Assembly (NCBI GenBank): GCA_932294295.1
Contig: OW028579.1
Coordinates: 5,912,370-5,976,369 of the forward strand
Direction: 5' to 3'
From: Alitta virens
Taxonomy: Eukaryota; Annelida; Polychaeta; Phyllodocida; Nereididae
Length of the DNA stretch: 64,000 nucleotides
Shown: piece after piece, positions 34,460 to 45,379 of the stretch
Layout: each line of letters begins with the position of its first letter
How positions within the stretch are numbered: the first letter of the stretch is position 1
Position numbers and translations under genes: made by a program
Notes under the pieces: model-generated
What the model was told of the DNA's origin: nothing
What the model saw: only the letters and a program-made list of their open reading frames with translations
Databases searched by the model: none

Positions 34460-36060
34460 TTTTGAACTGGTGTTCCAGTGTGTTTTCAGCACGGGCCACC
34501 GTCTCTAAATGGCAAAGAGCCGGATTGGCTGTAGGTATTTGTAGGCAACCAGCTACGGGCAGGTGAGCCAGCCAGCCACACAATGATCTCACACTAACAG
34601 ATGTCTGGCACAAAGACCATGTGACTACAGGATGACACTCTAGTTATGATGATATTTGCTTCCTTTTAAGGTTATAATTTCATTATTCTGTAATTCCCCA
34701 GTTTTAAATTGCCTTGGAATCCACTTTCATTTTTTATTGATTTTTCTGTTCCTCGTTCGCGGTTTTTATCAAAATACCAATCTTCAATGGATATTTTAAT
34801 ATTAAATAAAGTTCCTAGACCAGAAAGAATGTTCAAAAACACCAGTTTAGCAGTTATGTCATCTGTAGCACAAACTGGTTCAGAAATTAGCCTTTTTTAG
34901 TGTATATATATATTCACGGTGTAGTGATTCCCAAGTTGTTTTTTTAATCGTGTACTCTAGTCCATTCATGCCTTGGGGAATATCATGCACTTATGCGCAA
35001 GTTATGATGGTACAAACATAATTGTCAGGGAAAAAAAATACAAAGTATATTATGACATAATCAGTGGGACGATAGTCCTCTAGGAAGCGCAATCTTTCCT
35101 ACATCAGATTTCCAATAATTCCAACGCTATCAGTGCTGCCAACAAACAGCTTGTCAATATTATTATAACTGAGTCACATTTCCTGTGAATATTGCTTGGA
35201 GCTTGGAGTATTTCATGACAGTTGTCAAATGCTTTTGTCATTGTTCAATGCTCTAGTAATTGTTCTTTCCTTGATCACTGCAAGGCATATGACCCAAGTG
35301 TTCATGTGATTCTAGATTCCCACAAACCATTCGACAACGTTCAGTGCATCATTTCCTGGAGTGACTTGAATGCTTTCAATGGAAATCACATATGGCAGGC
35401 GTTGAATCCCCCCCGTATGGTTTGCACTCAGTGTATATGTATTGAATACGTTCAGAATATGATTATTTCCGTAATGTGTGTGCCTCCAAAAGTAAACATT
35501 ATTCCTGTTTTTTTTCTGTTAGTGTAGTGACTGTTGTTGTTAGATCAACCACTCAAACAGCTGTCATTGAAGGTTTTTTCGCTTCGTGACAATTCCTCTG
35601 ACAGACAAGTTCCAGAATATTTGGATAGACAGAAGTCCAAACATCAGCTCCAGTCTGCCTAATACAATTATTCCGATCCAACACAGCACATCGCGAGGTC
35701 ATGCACCGTTGCTCTTCAGCATGAGAATTATATACATAAGGTTGGTTCACTGCACAACTGTGTCTTTTATAGATCAACCCAAGCATGACTGAAGAAAGAA
35801 AATTGCATTCGTCCTCCAAGGCAAGCACTGGAGAATTTTGTCACGAGGCTACTGGGATTTTCCATGTCTTTGTCAAGGCACCATTTAAATAAATAAATAA
35901 AAGATATATAAGAAAAGACAGTAAAAAATATGTCCAAATGATTCAATTCCACGTTTGTGTCATTGAACTAATTATCCAATGAATCAAAAAATGAATCAAT
36001 TCTATAATTTTCCAATCATTTGATTCATCATTAAATTAACGATTAAATTTTGTGCAGTGG
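34460..36060. other. Region without a supported gene
   Basis: Several ORFs of 60-100 codons occur on both strands (for example 35222-35527), but none shows a domain, splice structure or codon pattern I can defend. No clear repeat family was recognised. Confidence 0.4.
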
Positions 36061-36108
36061 ACAAATCCCAGATAGCAAAATCAATGTTTAGCAAATTTAT
36101 TTGCCACT

Positions 36109-36214
36109 CCCAGATAGCATTCCAAATTGGCCAAGCATATTTTCCATATAGGCCAACATCGTATTAACAATGCCAACATCGCGCCAATGTTGAAACGATT
36201 TGGAATGCTATATG
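36109..36214. mobile_element. CCCAGATAG-family MITE
   Basis: Starts CCCAGATAGCATTCCAAATT and ends GATTTGGAATGCTATATGG. The interior holds CATATAGGCCAACATCG and GCCAACATCGCGCC words typical of the family. Confidence 0.8.
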
Positions 36215-36220
36215 GCCTCA

Positions 36221-36609
36221 ACCAAGATAGTATGCCACATTGGGTCAACATCGTTTGAGCGTTTGCTGTCATTGGTCGATGTCTTACCGATATTGAACCA
36301 ATCAAATTGTTTAAATTGGCTTAATATCGGGACGACATCGACAATGACAGCCAACGTAAATTAATTTGGCTCAATATCGGTATGACATCGACCAATAACA
36401 GCTAACAATCACTTTAATTGGCTCAACATCGGTACGACATCGACCAATGACCGCCAACAATCAATTTAATTGGCTCAATATCGGTACGACATCGACCAAT
36501 GACCGCCAACAATCAATTTAATTGGCTCAATATCGGTATGACATTGACCAATGACAGCTAACAATGGTCAAGCAAACAATGTTGACCCAATGTGGCATTC
36601 TATCTGGGT
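36221..36609. mobile_element. MITE with internal 52-bp tandem repeats
   Basis: Terminal inverted repeats of about 30 bp: the left end runs ACCAAGATAGTATGCCACAT then TGGGTCAACAT, and the right end mirrors it (ATGTTGACCCAATGTGGCAT then TCTATCTGGGT). Inside are several units of 52 bp with GGCTCAATATCGGTACGACA and TCGACCAATGACCGCCAACA. Distant relation to the CCCAGATAG family is suggested by the termini. Confidence 0.85.
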
Positions 36610-37230
36610 TAATGGATAGAATAAGCAAAAGCATTGTAGCAGAATATATGGATAAAATATGCAACTAATTTATATTATATTGCCTTGACAAAATATACAA
36701 TGTAATAATAATAGCCCATTTCTGAGCAAACCTTATACCTTCTTCACTAAATAAATATGAGGTCTACAATAATGATGTTTACATTATGCATCTAGATATA
36801 TGTAAACAACATTATTGTCCAATTAAAGTATATGATACTTAATTGGTCTTGTGTGACCTGTTTATGTTCAATATGGTCATTATGGACAATTTTGACATGA
36901 TTATCTTATTGTTGTATAGTTGTACACCTGGTACATTTATGACACAAGTTTGATAGTTTGCATTTCTCGAGTAATTGCCAGTTCCCTTTGCAATAAAATG
37001 ACAATTCAATACTACAATTTAGGCCTACATGAGGATTACAGTGTCCTTCAAAATATTGGGGGACACTGTCAACAGCTCATCTATGTTGTTTACCATTTCT
37101 TTTTTTGTGTTGTAGCTAAATGAAACTTTACTCTTTTGAACTGCCTTGTAGATTCCCTGCATACAAAGCATAGAATTGAAATAAATCCATTATGAACATT
37201 ATTCCAATATATACTAATTATAAGCTTTGT

Positions 37231-37414
37231 CTTACAGCCAAAAACATTGACTTGGAACAAATCTCAGAGACTTGGAAGCTAAACTCCATCCAGGACTCCC
37301 ATTAGTTGAGGGACTGCCTTGGCCAAAGGGCATCCTGGGTTCACATGACATCATCTGGAGTTTAGTTTCCAAGTCTCTGAGATCTGTTTCCAAGTCAATG
37401 AATTTGGCTGTAAG
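37231..37414. mobile_element. Fold-back MITE, CTTACAGCCAAA termini
   Basis: 184 bp with inverted arms of about 58 bp (left CTTACAGCCAAAAACATTGA, with CAGAGACTTGG further in; right end is the near-exact complement). The loop contains CATCCTGGGTTCACATGACA. A truncated relative is at 39188-39315. Confidence 0.88.
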
Positions 37415-37552
37415 GAAACATGTTCTTCACTTTTCAGTGTCATGAGAACAATGAGGCACATACTCGTATTGGAAAGTATTGCATTGTCTAATCTTGACGG
37501 TTACGGATGATACACTTTATGCAATGGAACAGGGACTAATACTCATGACAAC

Positions 37553-37680
37553 ACACTCTCCTCTCCTCTCGGCTCGTCTCGGCTCGTCTCTGCTCCTCTC
37601 GGCTCAGCTCCCCTCTTCTCCCCTCTTCTCCCCTCTTCTCCTCTCCTCTGCTCTTCTTTCCTCTCCTCCTCTCTGTCTGA
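37553..37680. repeat. Pyrimidine-rich (CTCTT/CTCGG)n tract
   Basis: About 125 bp almost free of A, with CTCGGCTCGTCTC and CCCTCTTCTC repeats. Confidence 0.88.
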
Positions 37681-37727
37681 CGGATGTTGGCCTTATCAGA
37701 TATGCCTTTAGTGTTTCCAAGACAGCG

Positions 37728-37815
37728 TGCCAGATCGAACCGACATCATTTCAACATTGGCCATCGTCAGCCGACGTTGCGCTGATGTCTAGCTGATGTT
37801 TCATGTTATCTGGAT
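37728..37815. mobile_element. Decayed MITE related to the CCCAGATAG family
   Basis: Contains CCGACATCATTTCAACATTG, CCGACGTTGCGCTGATGTC and ends TTATCTGG, the same word order as the family interior and right end. Confidence 0.5.
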
Positions 37816-38655
37816 CTGAATCCAAATGTCAAGATGCCATGCGAACCAATTGGGCACTGTTATAATATTGCAGAAATGCAATGACAATGAGAATACATAG
37901 GATTGTAGAAGTAATTTAATGGGGAAGCTGCAGAGGACCCATGTAATAGATATATATCCCGAATAGGAGGAATATAAGCAACAAAAATGCCAGTTAACTC
38001 CTGAATATAAGATATATAACTAACTTATACTCCATTAGGCATATTTACTAATTTGTTTGATTGTTTTGTTTTAATGCCTTTATTACGCAAGACAAGTTCA
38101 GTTTGCACTCAGGAGGGAGTTAACTAACATTTTCGTTGGGTATTGCCCGCTCAGAACAATAGGAAAACAGTCTAAGTGGAGTATAGATATATTCATTTCC
38201 ACCCCATACACTACAAAAAGGTATATGGGAAGGAAAATACGACATACATAAGATTATATAGTTATGGATAACATTAACAATAATATTGTGCAGAACAAAA
38301 ATTCTGTATTATCACAGTCTATGTCACCAGTTCTTTAGTCTTTGATTGCTTGCATGACAACCAAGTCTTTCTAAGTGGGTCTGTGAGTTTACCACTGCAA
38401 TGACATGTAAATTGTCCTGCAAAAGAAGCGGATAAGCGAAATGACAACACTAAGAAAATGACATCAGGGTGCTCAAGTACCCAGTTACCCTTACTTCAAC
38501 TTAACCAGGTAGTCATATTCGAAGAAAAAATGGATAATACAAATTTCCCCCTTTCTTGCTCAAAGTCACATGGCTCTTAAGTCACCAATTAACACCTGTT
38601 ACAGGTCATAACAAGTGTAGAAAACCCCTAGATTGAGATGGGTTTCCCTGAGAAT

Positions 38656-38793
38656 TTATTTCCTTATGCTTTGTGCAGAGGGTAAAGCTGGTGCAGTTGA
38701 GGTTTCCAGAAATTCCGCCAAAATGTCATTGCCAGCCAGGGGTGGTGTCTGGTTATTTATTTCATCTTTCAACAGAATAATGGGGGTTTCCCC
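38656..38793 (-). CDS. Possible terminal exon, unrecognised
   Basis: On the minus strand a pyrimidine-rich acceptor (CTATCTGTCCCACACAG) precedes an open frame that includes LLKDEINNQTPPLAGND and ILAEFLETSTAPALPSAQ, ending IRK-stop with AATAAA overlapping the stop. No family is recognised and no upstream exon was found, so this may be chance or transposon debris. Confidence 0.2.
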   Translation of the reverse strand, partial: GETPIILLKDEINNQTPPLAGNDILAEFLETSTAPALPSAQSIRK

Positions 38794-39187
38794 TGTGTGG
38801 GACAGATAGTTCGAAAAGCATACATCGAATGTCCAGAAAGATATCATGTGAGATGTGCAATTATACTGATATAAAGATATTAATAGGAATAAAATGGGAT
38901 TTTGGATATGAAGTCCTCTTTTCTCAAAGCCCAAGGTCGAACAGCTACATGTACTGGATGGAGCATGACACAAGGAGAACGGTGCAAAACCATGCTGTAA
39001 CTAACTCAATAAAATGCACTAGTAGTACATTTCAATTAAGATTAACCTTATAATACAATTTTGGCCTTGATTTTAGGGGGAATAACTGATGTAATTGACT
39101 GACAAAAAAAAAGGGTCCTTAAAGTTGCTTTAAGTTAGCACGCTTGTAATTGACGTCTATTCAGGAACAGATATTTTTCCAATATTT

Positions 39188-39315
39188 TACAGCCAAATTC
39201 ATTGACTTATAAACAAATTTCAAGACCTGGAAACAAAACTCCAGCTGATGTCATGTGAACCCAGGACTCCCATTGACCAAGGCAGTACCTCAACCATCTG
39301 GAGTTTAGTTGCATA
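39188..39315. mobile_element. Truncated copy of the CTTACAGCCAAA MITE
   Basis: Begins TTTACAGCCAAATTCATTGA, keeps GATGTCATGTGAACCCAGGA and CTGGAGTTTAGTT, then stops; the right arm is missing. Confidence 0.75.
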
Positions 39316-40179
39316 TTTAAACATAGGCTGCTGCAGCAGCATACCCTCGGCAAATTTGAGAAATTAAACAATGAATGTTGGCCTATGTGTAAAATGTTAC
39401 TATAGACCTCTGAACTTATTGATGGGGAGATAGGAGGGGGGGGGGGCAAAATAAGAAATGAGCTACAATATAATTTTGCAATGCACCATAGCATAGATTC
39501 TCATAAGTGAAGTACCAAAGTTACTGCACAAAGTATCACTACCCTTTGACCAAAAAAGAGTCAGTCAATACTTTTCCCTTTCTCAACTTTAGACTCCAAA
39601 GCACTCCCTCCCTTTCACTACTTGTTAAATCCTTACCTCTTGTATGTGTGAATTGCAATAAATATGGGGTTGAGGTTACAGCAGGGTAGGTCACTAAACC
39701 CTTGTGTATACATAAAATTTCACATGCAGAATACTGATATTTGAGATGTTACATTTATGTAATAATTAATGTTTCAAATAATTGATTAGACTTTTTACCC
39801 ATATAATATTAGCCAAAATATCGTCAATAAAAGATTATGTAGCTTAAAAACGAGCTAAGACAATACGCAAATGAGACAAAATGTATAATATCTATAATTA
39901 GTACACCAAAGCGAAGAAATGGATAGTAATAAAATTAGTTTTTAAAAACAATATTTTTTATGGAATCAAATTTGTATTTAATTCCAAAGGCAGTACATAT
40001 TTCATGTTAATTCAAAATGTTTAACTATGTGGCTGATACTTATTAAATTGATCGGATAAGTTCAAAATGTGAATAAATTATTCATAAAATTTTGCAGTTG
40101 AACATGACAGGTTAGTGACAGGGATTCCCCAGCTCAGCATGGCTAAACAATGCTACCATAAACATGACCAGTTATAAGC

Positions 40180-40620
40180 CCCGTCCACACTATCACGAGT
40201 AAGAGAGATGTGTGACCACGGACATCAAAGATGGACTATATGTGCTCACTCATGCTCCCTCGTCCCTCATTAAATCACGTATAAATTATTTCAAAGATCA
40301 TTAGCGTGGCGTCTGTCGAACACTCAGGGACGCCGCCGCTCGGCGAGTGGTCCCCATGTCAGGCATGGTGCCAGCGCAGACGGTCGATGGCAGAACGACG
40401 GACGGGCCACCCAGGTCCGTCGAGCATTTCCCAAACTTCCACAAGCAGTACAAGAGTGGGTAGCAAGTATACAAGAATGGACAGCCTCCCCTGTGTACCC
40501 GTGAGTGAGTACGAGTGGCCCCGAATGTCTACGAATGGCCGCGGACGTACGTATATCACTCGCTAAACACTCGCCAACCACTCCCCGAGCGACTCCCGTG
40601 TAATTCCCGTAAAAAGGTAA
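40180..40620. other. GC-rich island with CACTCGC/CGAGTG words
   Basis: About 440 bp clearly richer in G+C than its surroundings, full of ACGAGTG, GAATGTCTACGAATGGCC, CACTCGC and GAGCGACTCCCG words. The start (GCCCCGTCCACACTATCACG) resembles the end of a mobile element. Short ORFs exist on both strands without domain evidence. The likely source is an unclassified repeat. Confidence 0.45.
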
Positions 40621-40974
40621 ACAATTTCACTCGTTGAACATCTGCCAAATTTTTAAACATGCTTAAAACTTTTTGTTTGCCCTCTTCACAGATATGGAAT
40701 GATCTGGAGGACTTATGAGCATTCTACGCATTAGCAGGAGTATCTGTACATTGTTCGCCGATTGAATTAAATATGAACAAGGATAAGCAGGACTAAAACT
40801 TTTTCGTCATCTGCGCTCACTCGCCATCCCCATTTGTGACACTAAGAATGCCCCTTAGACTACAGGTCTTTGATAATAACATTCCAATTATTTAATCATA
40901 AATATCTTATATACAAAGAGGGTGACAAAATTTTTAAACATACATATACATACATTTCTTCAAAATAGGAAAAA

Positions 40975-41168
40975 TTCCAGTATAGCAGACCCAGATTTAT
41001 GACCATATTTACGAGCCTCGTTGCCCTTCATATAACATCAAAAGCTTGAAATCAATGTTTTTATGTTCGCAGTTAATTTAAATCTTTTTCTTTGAGGCTG
41101 CCGACTTCATGGACGCCAAACATGGCCATAAATTTGGTTCCGTTACACTGCGCTAAACCCCCAAATTA
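40975..41168. mobile_element. MITE, GTATAGCAGACCCA termini (left copy)
   Basis: About 190 bp. The left end reads TATAGCAGACCCAGATTTAT and GACCATATTT; the right end, in reverse complement, reads GCAGTGTAACGGAACCAAAT then TTATGGCCATGTTTGG. A second copy is at 43258-43470. Confidence 0.75.
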
Positions 41169-41409
41169 TATAAATGTCATAATAAACACGCAGTAGATAT
41201 CTACCAGGGTTTAGGGAATGCAGCATTCAACACAATTTATATATTTTCCATTATTATGAAAAATGTATGAAATAAGTGTCAGAATGAGGTTTTATTCTTT
41301 TAAATATTCAAATTTAATGCATGTAGGTATAATATTAGTTGAGATATAGAGGTTTGGGAAATATTAACTTTTCACATTTTCCCTCATTACTATAATTCCA
41401 TATTATTAT

Positions 41410-42980
41410 TATGCTGGCGACATTGTGGCACAGCCCCTGAGCTACATCATGAACTTCTCATTGCAGACAGGAACTGTTCCATATTCCTTTAAGAAGGCAA
41501 GAGTGACTCCTATATACAAAGCAGACAGCCCACTATCTCCATCTAATTACAGCCCCATCTCAATGCTTCTTGTCTGTATGAACATTTTCGAAAGAGCTGT
41601 TCAGAAACGACTGACATCATGAATGACTTATCATGGTGTGCTTTGTTGTCAGCAATCATGGTTCCGACGAAAACACCCAACACATACTGCTATCATTCTA
41701 TCTAAAAAGGGTATATATCAATGCCTATCAAATAGACTGTACTAATCCAAACGGTTATGTATGCAGTACAAGGTAGCCCATCAGCGAACATGCGATTAAA
41801 ACAATTAATGTAAATATAGGTAATAATTTGGTACTGTCCTGCTTGTAGCACTTGCAATCCTTACCATGATTTTCCTTCGTAGCCAATACTCATATATTAT
41901 AACACCAAATGGCTCATAGGTGGCATGCACGTCAACGGCTTTTGGCCTTAGTGAATGTCTCCTATGACCATAATATAACCAGTTTTCCTTGATTATTTTT
42001 GTTTATGTAAATTGTAAGTTTATGGTCAAAATAAATTCTCTGTCTGTCTGTCTATCACTGATGCTACTGACTATATACTACAAAACATGGACAAAGGTCT
42101 GCTCACTGGAGCAGTATACCTCGACCTTGAAGAAAGCATTTGATTCAGTCAATATTCCCACACTGCTGTTTTAGCTGCACAGTCTAGGGGTCAGAGACAA
42201 TAAATACATATGGTTCAAAAGCTACCTAACAGAGAGGAAGCAATGTGTACCTGATTTTCTCAACAAAATCTGAGGACCTACAAATCTCATATGGAGTGCC
42301 ACAGGGATCCATCTTGGGTCCTGTGCTTTTACACTGTTTGTAAATGACTTACCAAATGTCATCAAATCAACAAAGATAGTCCTCTATGCAGAAGACACTA
42401 TTCAACTAACTGCATCCTGCAATATTGATGAAGTCAAGAGTAAACTAAATAATGAACTTGATAAAGCTTCCGAGTGGTTCTATGAAAATAAATCGCACTT
42501 AAATGCAAAAACTGACTTCAGAACACATCTCTTCCTGAGCTAAACATAAACAGTGAGCAAACACAGCATGTGTTCACTACACATAGATGCACACATGAGC
42601 TGGAAAAGATCAGACAGAGGCTAGGTGTGCTGAATTAAAAGCAACAGAGGTCAATCATCTTTTCTGTATAAGGGAGCCAAAACATCGAATGATATTCCCA
42701 GTGTCATACGAAGTATATCTAGTCTCAGTTCTTTTAAACAAAAAATTTTACACCATATTTTAAATGCCCAGATCTATTTTTAACTTTGTTTTATCTCATT
42801 TTGTCTAATTTTTTTATCATTGGTCTTAATCTATCCACTAATTGTAACTTCTAAAACTTCATACGTACATTCTCTTTTATCACATACATTTATTTATATC
42901 ATTACTTGTTTATTGTTAATAGTCAGGGCTTCATTGAAAAACAGTGAACAACTGAATGATATTACCCTGTCTAAATAAAG
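41410..42980 (+). pseudogene. Degenerate non-LTR retrotransposon, reverse-transcriptase remnant
   Basis: Conceptual translation gives in order: PLSYIMNFSLQTGTVPYSFK, VTPIYK, NYSPISMLLVCMNIFERAVQ, then KKAFDSVN, a GVPQGSILGP block, FTLFVNDLP and LYAEDTIQL in place of the YADD catalytic box. These are ordered RT motifs of Jockey/CR1-like LINEs. Frameshifts, stops and an insertion of about 350 bp (roughly 41705-42052, ending in a (GTCT)n tail) break the frame. A 3' tail with CTGTCTAAATAAAGGTA lies near 42970. Not functional. Confidence 0.85.
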
Positions 42981-43257
42981 GTACTTTATTGACTTTTACT
43001 ATGGCCATAAAACCACCAAAATATGTTAAAAAAAATAGAATACATTAAATTTTTTACATTATTAAAAAATATATGCTCACATGTATGCATGCATGTCCTG
43101 CATTAGTTGAACATTGATAATTGCAAGTGGTTTTACCCAAATTAGGCCTTTATTGAAAGATGACCTTTATTGCCCTCATTATCAGCAGATCTACACCTAT
43201 AGAGGCATATTGCGCCACAGTGACGTGACCTCCCATCTGTTTCTATTTCTATTTTGA

Positions 43258-43470
43258 GTTTAGTGCAGTTGAGCGGACCCAAATTTATGCCCATATTTGG
43301 TGTCAATGGGGCAGCAGAAATAAACTGCGTTCTTACTGTGAACAAGAAAACCCCCTGTCGTTAGTTTGTGACGTCATACATTGAATTCATGGATTTGACG
43401 TCATATGCTTGGCAACGAGGCTTGCTAAATATGGTCATAAATCTGGGTCTGCTATACTGCACTTTCTCCT
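43258..43470. mobile_element. MITE, GTATAGCAGACCCA termini (right copy)
   Basis: About 210 bp. The left end is GCAGTTGAGCGGACCCAAAT then TTATGCCCATATTTGG; the right end complements GCAGTATAGCAGACCCAGAT. It lies opposite to the 40975 copy, so the pair brackets the LINE remnant at 41410-42980 as large inverted repeats. Confidence 0.75.
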
Positions 43471-43929
43471 CTATTTCTATTCTGGAAGGCTTTACATGAA
43501 AAGCAGCTGGACCAAGAGAAGGGAGGTATGAGGCCAAATGAGGCCACAGAAAAGAGAAGGATCTCAAGGTCAAAGTCAACCATTCGTAGTAATGTATGCT
43601 ATTTTTCACCCCACAAACATAAGAAGTTTTTAACATATTGATCATAATATGTTGGGAAAATAATTATAAAAAATATTGTACAAATGTTACTGTAATATTT
43701 TATAATGTAATTCACATGGTGAAATTACTTAGACAAGTTTGGTAATTCATAATTTATAATATTTCTGCTGGCTTTCCTAAGTTCCACACTTTTGTAATGT
43801 GACAATATGTTTTGCATATATTTACATAATGTTAGTTGAAACATGGAGTCACTCTCTAGTGGCATTTATGGGCTGTAAAAACCAATAGCACTTACGGCTT
43901 AAACAAAAATCATATCTAAAGAATATTTA

Positions 43930-44345
43930 CAACATTTCTTGAAAATGACAAGCAGAGGTAAGAAAAAGTAGCTTTGGTTATCAAGTTAAGATTTTTGTGT
44001 ATTCCAATACACAAATGTAAGTTTTTCTGTATTTTTACTTTAATTTAATTGGTTAGTTTCAGGAAGAAGTGAAAGAACACACAACTCGAAAAATTACCCG
44101 GAAGGAGAAGCAAAAAAACAAACAGCATGAGCAGGAGAAAAAATTTAGAAATTTGACGGACCCTTAGGATAACGACTTGCTGGGTCCTGCATGGTTGGTG
44201 AAAAAACAGCCAGACATTCAGAAACTCTTGTGCACTAAAATGACATGCAAAGATAATCTAAAAGAGGCCAGACAGACTGGTAGGAATGAGGAGATGAAGG
44301 ACGAATGGAGGACAGATGGTTGAGCGAAAAACTGAAATCATGGAC
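43930..44345 (+). pseudogene. Unrecognised coding-like fragment with an in-frame stop
   Basis: After TTTCAG at about 44061 a frame reads EEVKEHTTRKITRKEKQKNK, then (past QHEQEKKFRNLTDP) an amber stop, then DNDLLGPAWLVKKQPDIQKL and on through MTCKDNLKEA and EEMKDEWRTDG before TGA. The Lys/Glu-rich composition and continuity across the stop suggest decayed coding DNA. A short upstream ATGACAAGCAGAG|gtaaga could be a first exon in a different frame. No family assigned. Confidence 0.3.
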
Positions 44346-44984
44346 ATTGTTCCTGAGAGTTCTTGTAAGAACTCTGAAATATAACATATAAACATATGTT
44401 CAATAAGATATACTTGTTACATCTCCGGGTTCAAAAAGTGTATGGAGGGTATCTTTGATATGTAAATAAGTGTACAACATATATATGATTGACAACTATT
44501 CGAAAGGACCGGTACATTCAAGCAAAACAATAGTATATCTTTTATGTTTGTAACATGCCTATAGTGTTTTTGAACAGTATGTTAATAGAATAGACCTGTA
44601 AGTCAGTTTATTTCAAACATGACTAACTGCTGCTTGTTGCTGCTGAACCAGAAGCTGACTAAATGCCTTAAATGCACCTGATCTAATTTCCTACAAACTT
44701 CTGTTCATCAATGTATGGAAATGTGAAATTATGACCAGGGTCATTGTCTATTTTGCAAACTACAGTCCTTTTCATCACATTCAGTGCAGTGGCTGATCCA
44801 CAAAATACTCTTTTTTTTTTGGCTAAGTTGAATTTTCGAATCTGACTTGACTTTAGCTGCTTATCATAATAAATGTGGTGGCTTGACTTGAGAAAAATAT
44901 CACTGACTTTTGTGGCAAAATGCTGCTGCTTATGGGTCTATGATAGACATCTTGGGCACATAACTACCTTAAGTGCTTCCATGA

Positions 44985-45199
44985 AATCAATACAAGTCTT
45001 TGTAAATTCAAGTTTAAGACCAGAATTATCCATGTTAAGCCTCTATCCCATCAATGATGAGGATGCTCCAACGAAAATCCCAGAAAATGATGAGAAGGTT
45101 CTTTCAAAACCATTCAAGGGAAGTTTAACTGTAAAAGCTGTACGAAAGACCAGGTCCAAGAGGAACTTAAAACCAGACACTACTGTTAGGGGAGGGTGA
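44985..45199 (+). pseudogene. Unrecognised coding-like fragment
   Basis: The second half of the open frame (about 45030-45199) reads INDEDAPTKIPENDEKVLSK, then FKGSLTVKAVRKTRSKRNLK and DTTVRGG-stop. It is polar and basic like the fragments at 44061 and 48234. No domain is recognised; it could be a terminal exon or transposon debris. Confidence 0.25.
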
Positions 45200-45379
45200 T
45201 AATTTTAATATCTAACCCCCTGAAAATATGGAATATGTCAAAACAAAGTTAACCATACCAAATGTATGTGTCTGAGTGGTTGTTAACCCCCCTGTACATG
45301 CCCTTTGAAAATTTGTTATTTGAAATCGTTGAAGTTTATTGCAAGTAATACATTTTTCTTGCTATCTTAATGTGGTCTG

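Noticed and set aside
35222..35527. 101-codon ORF as a gene
   Set aside because: No domain, no signal peptide, no splice partners; composition fits chance in AT-rich DNA.
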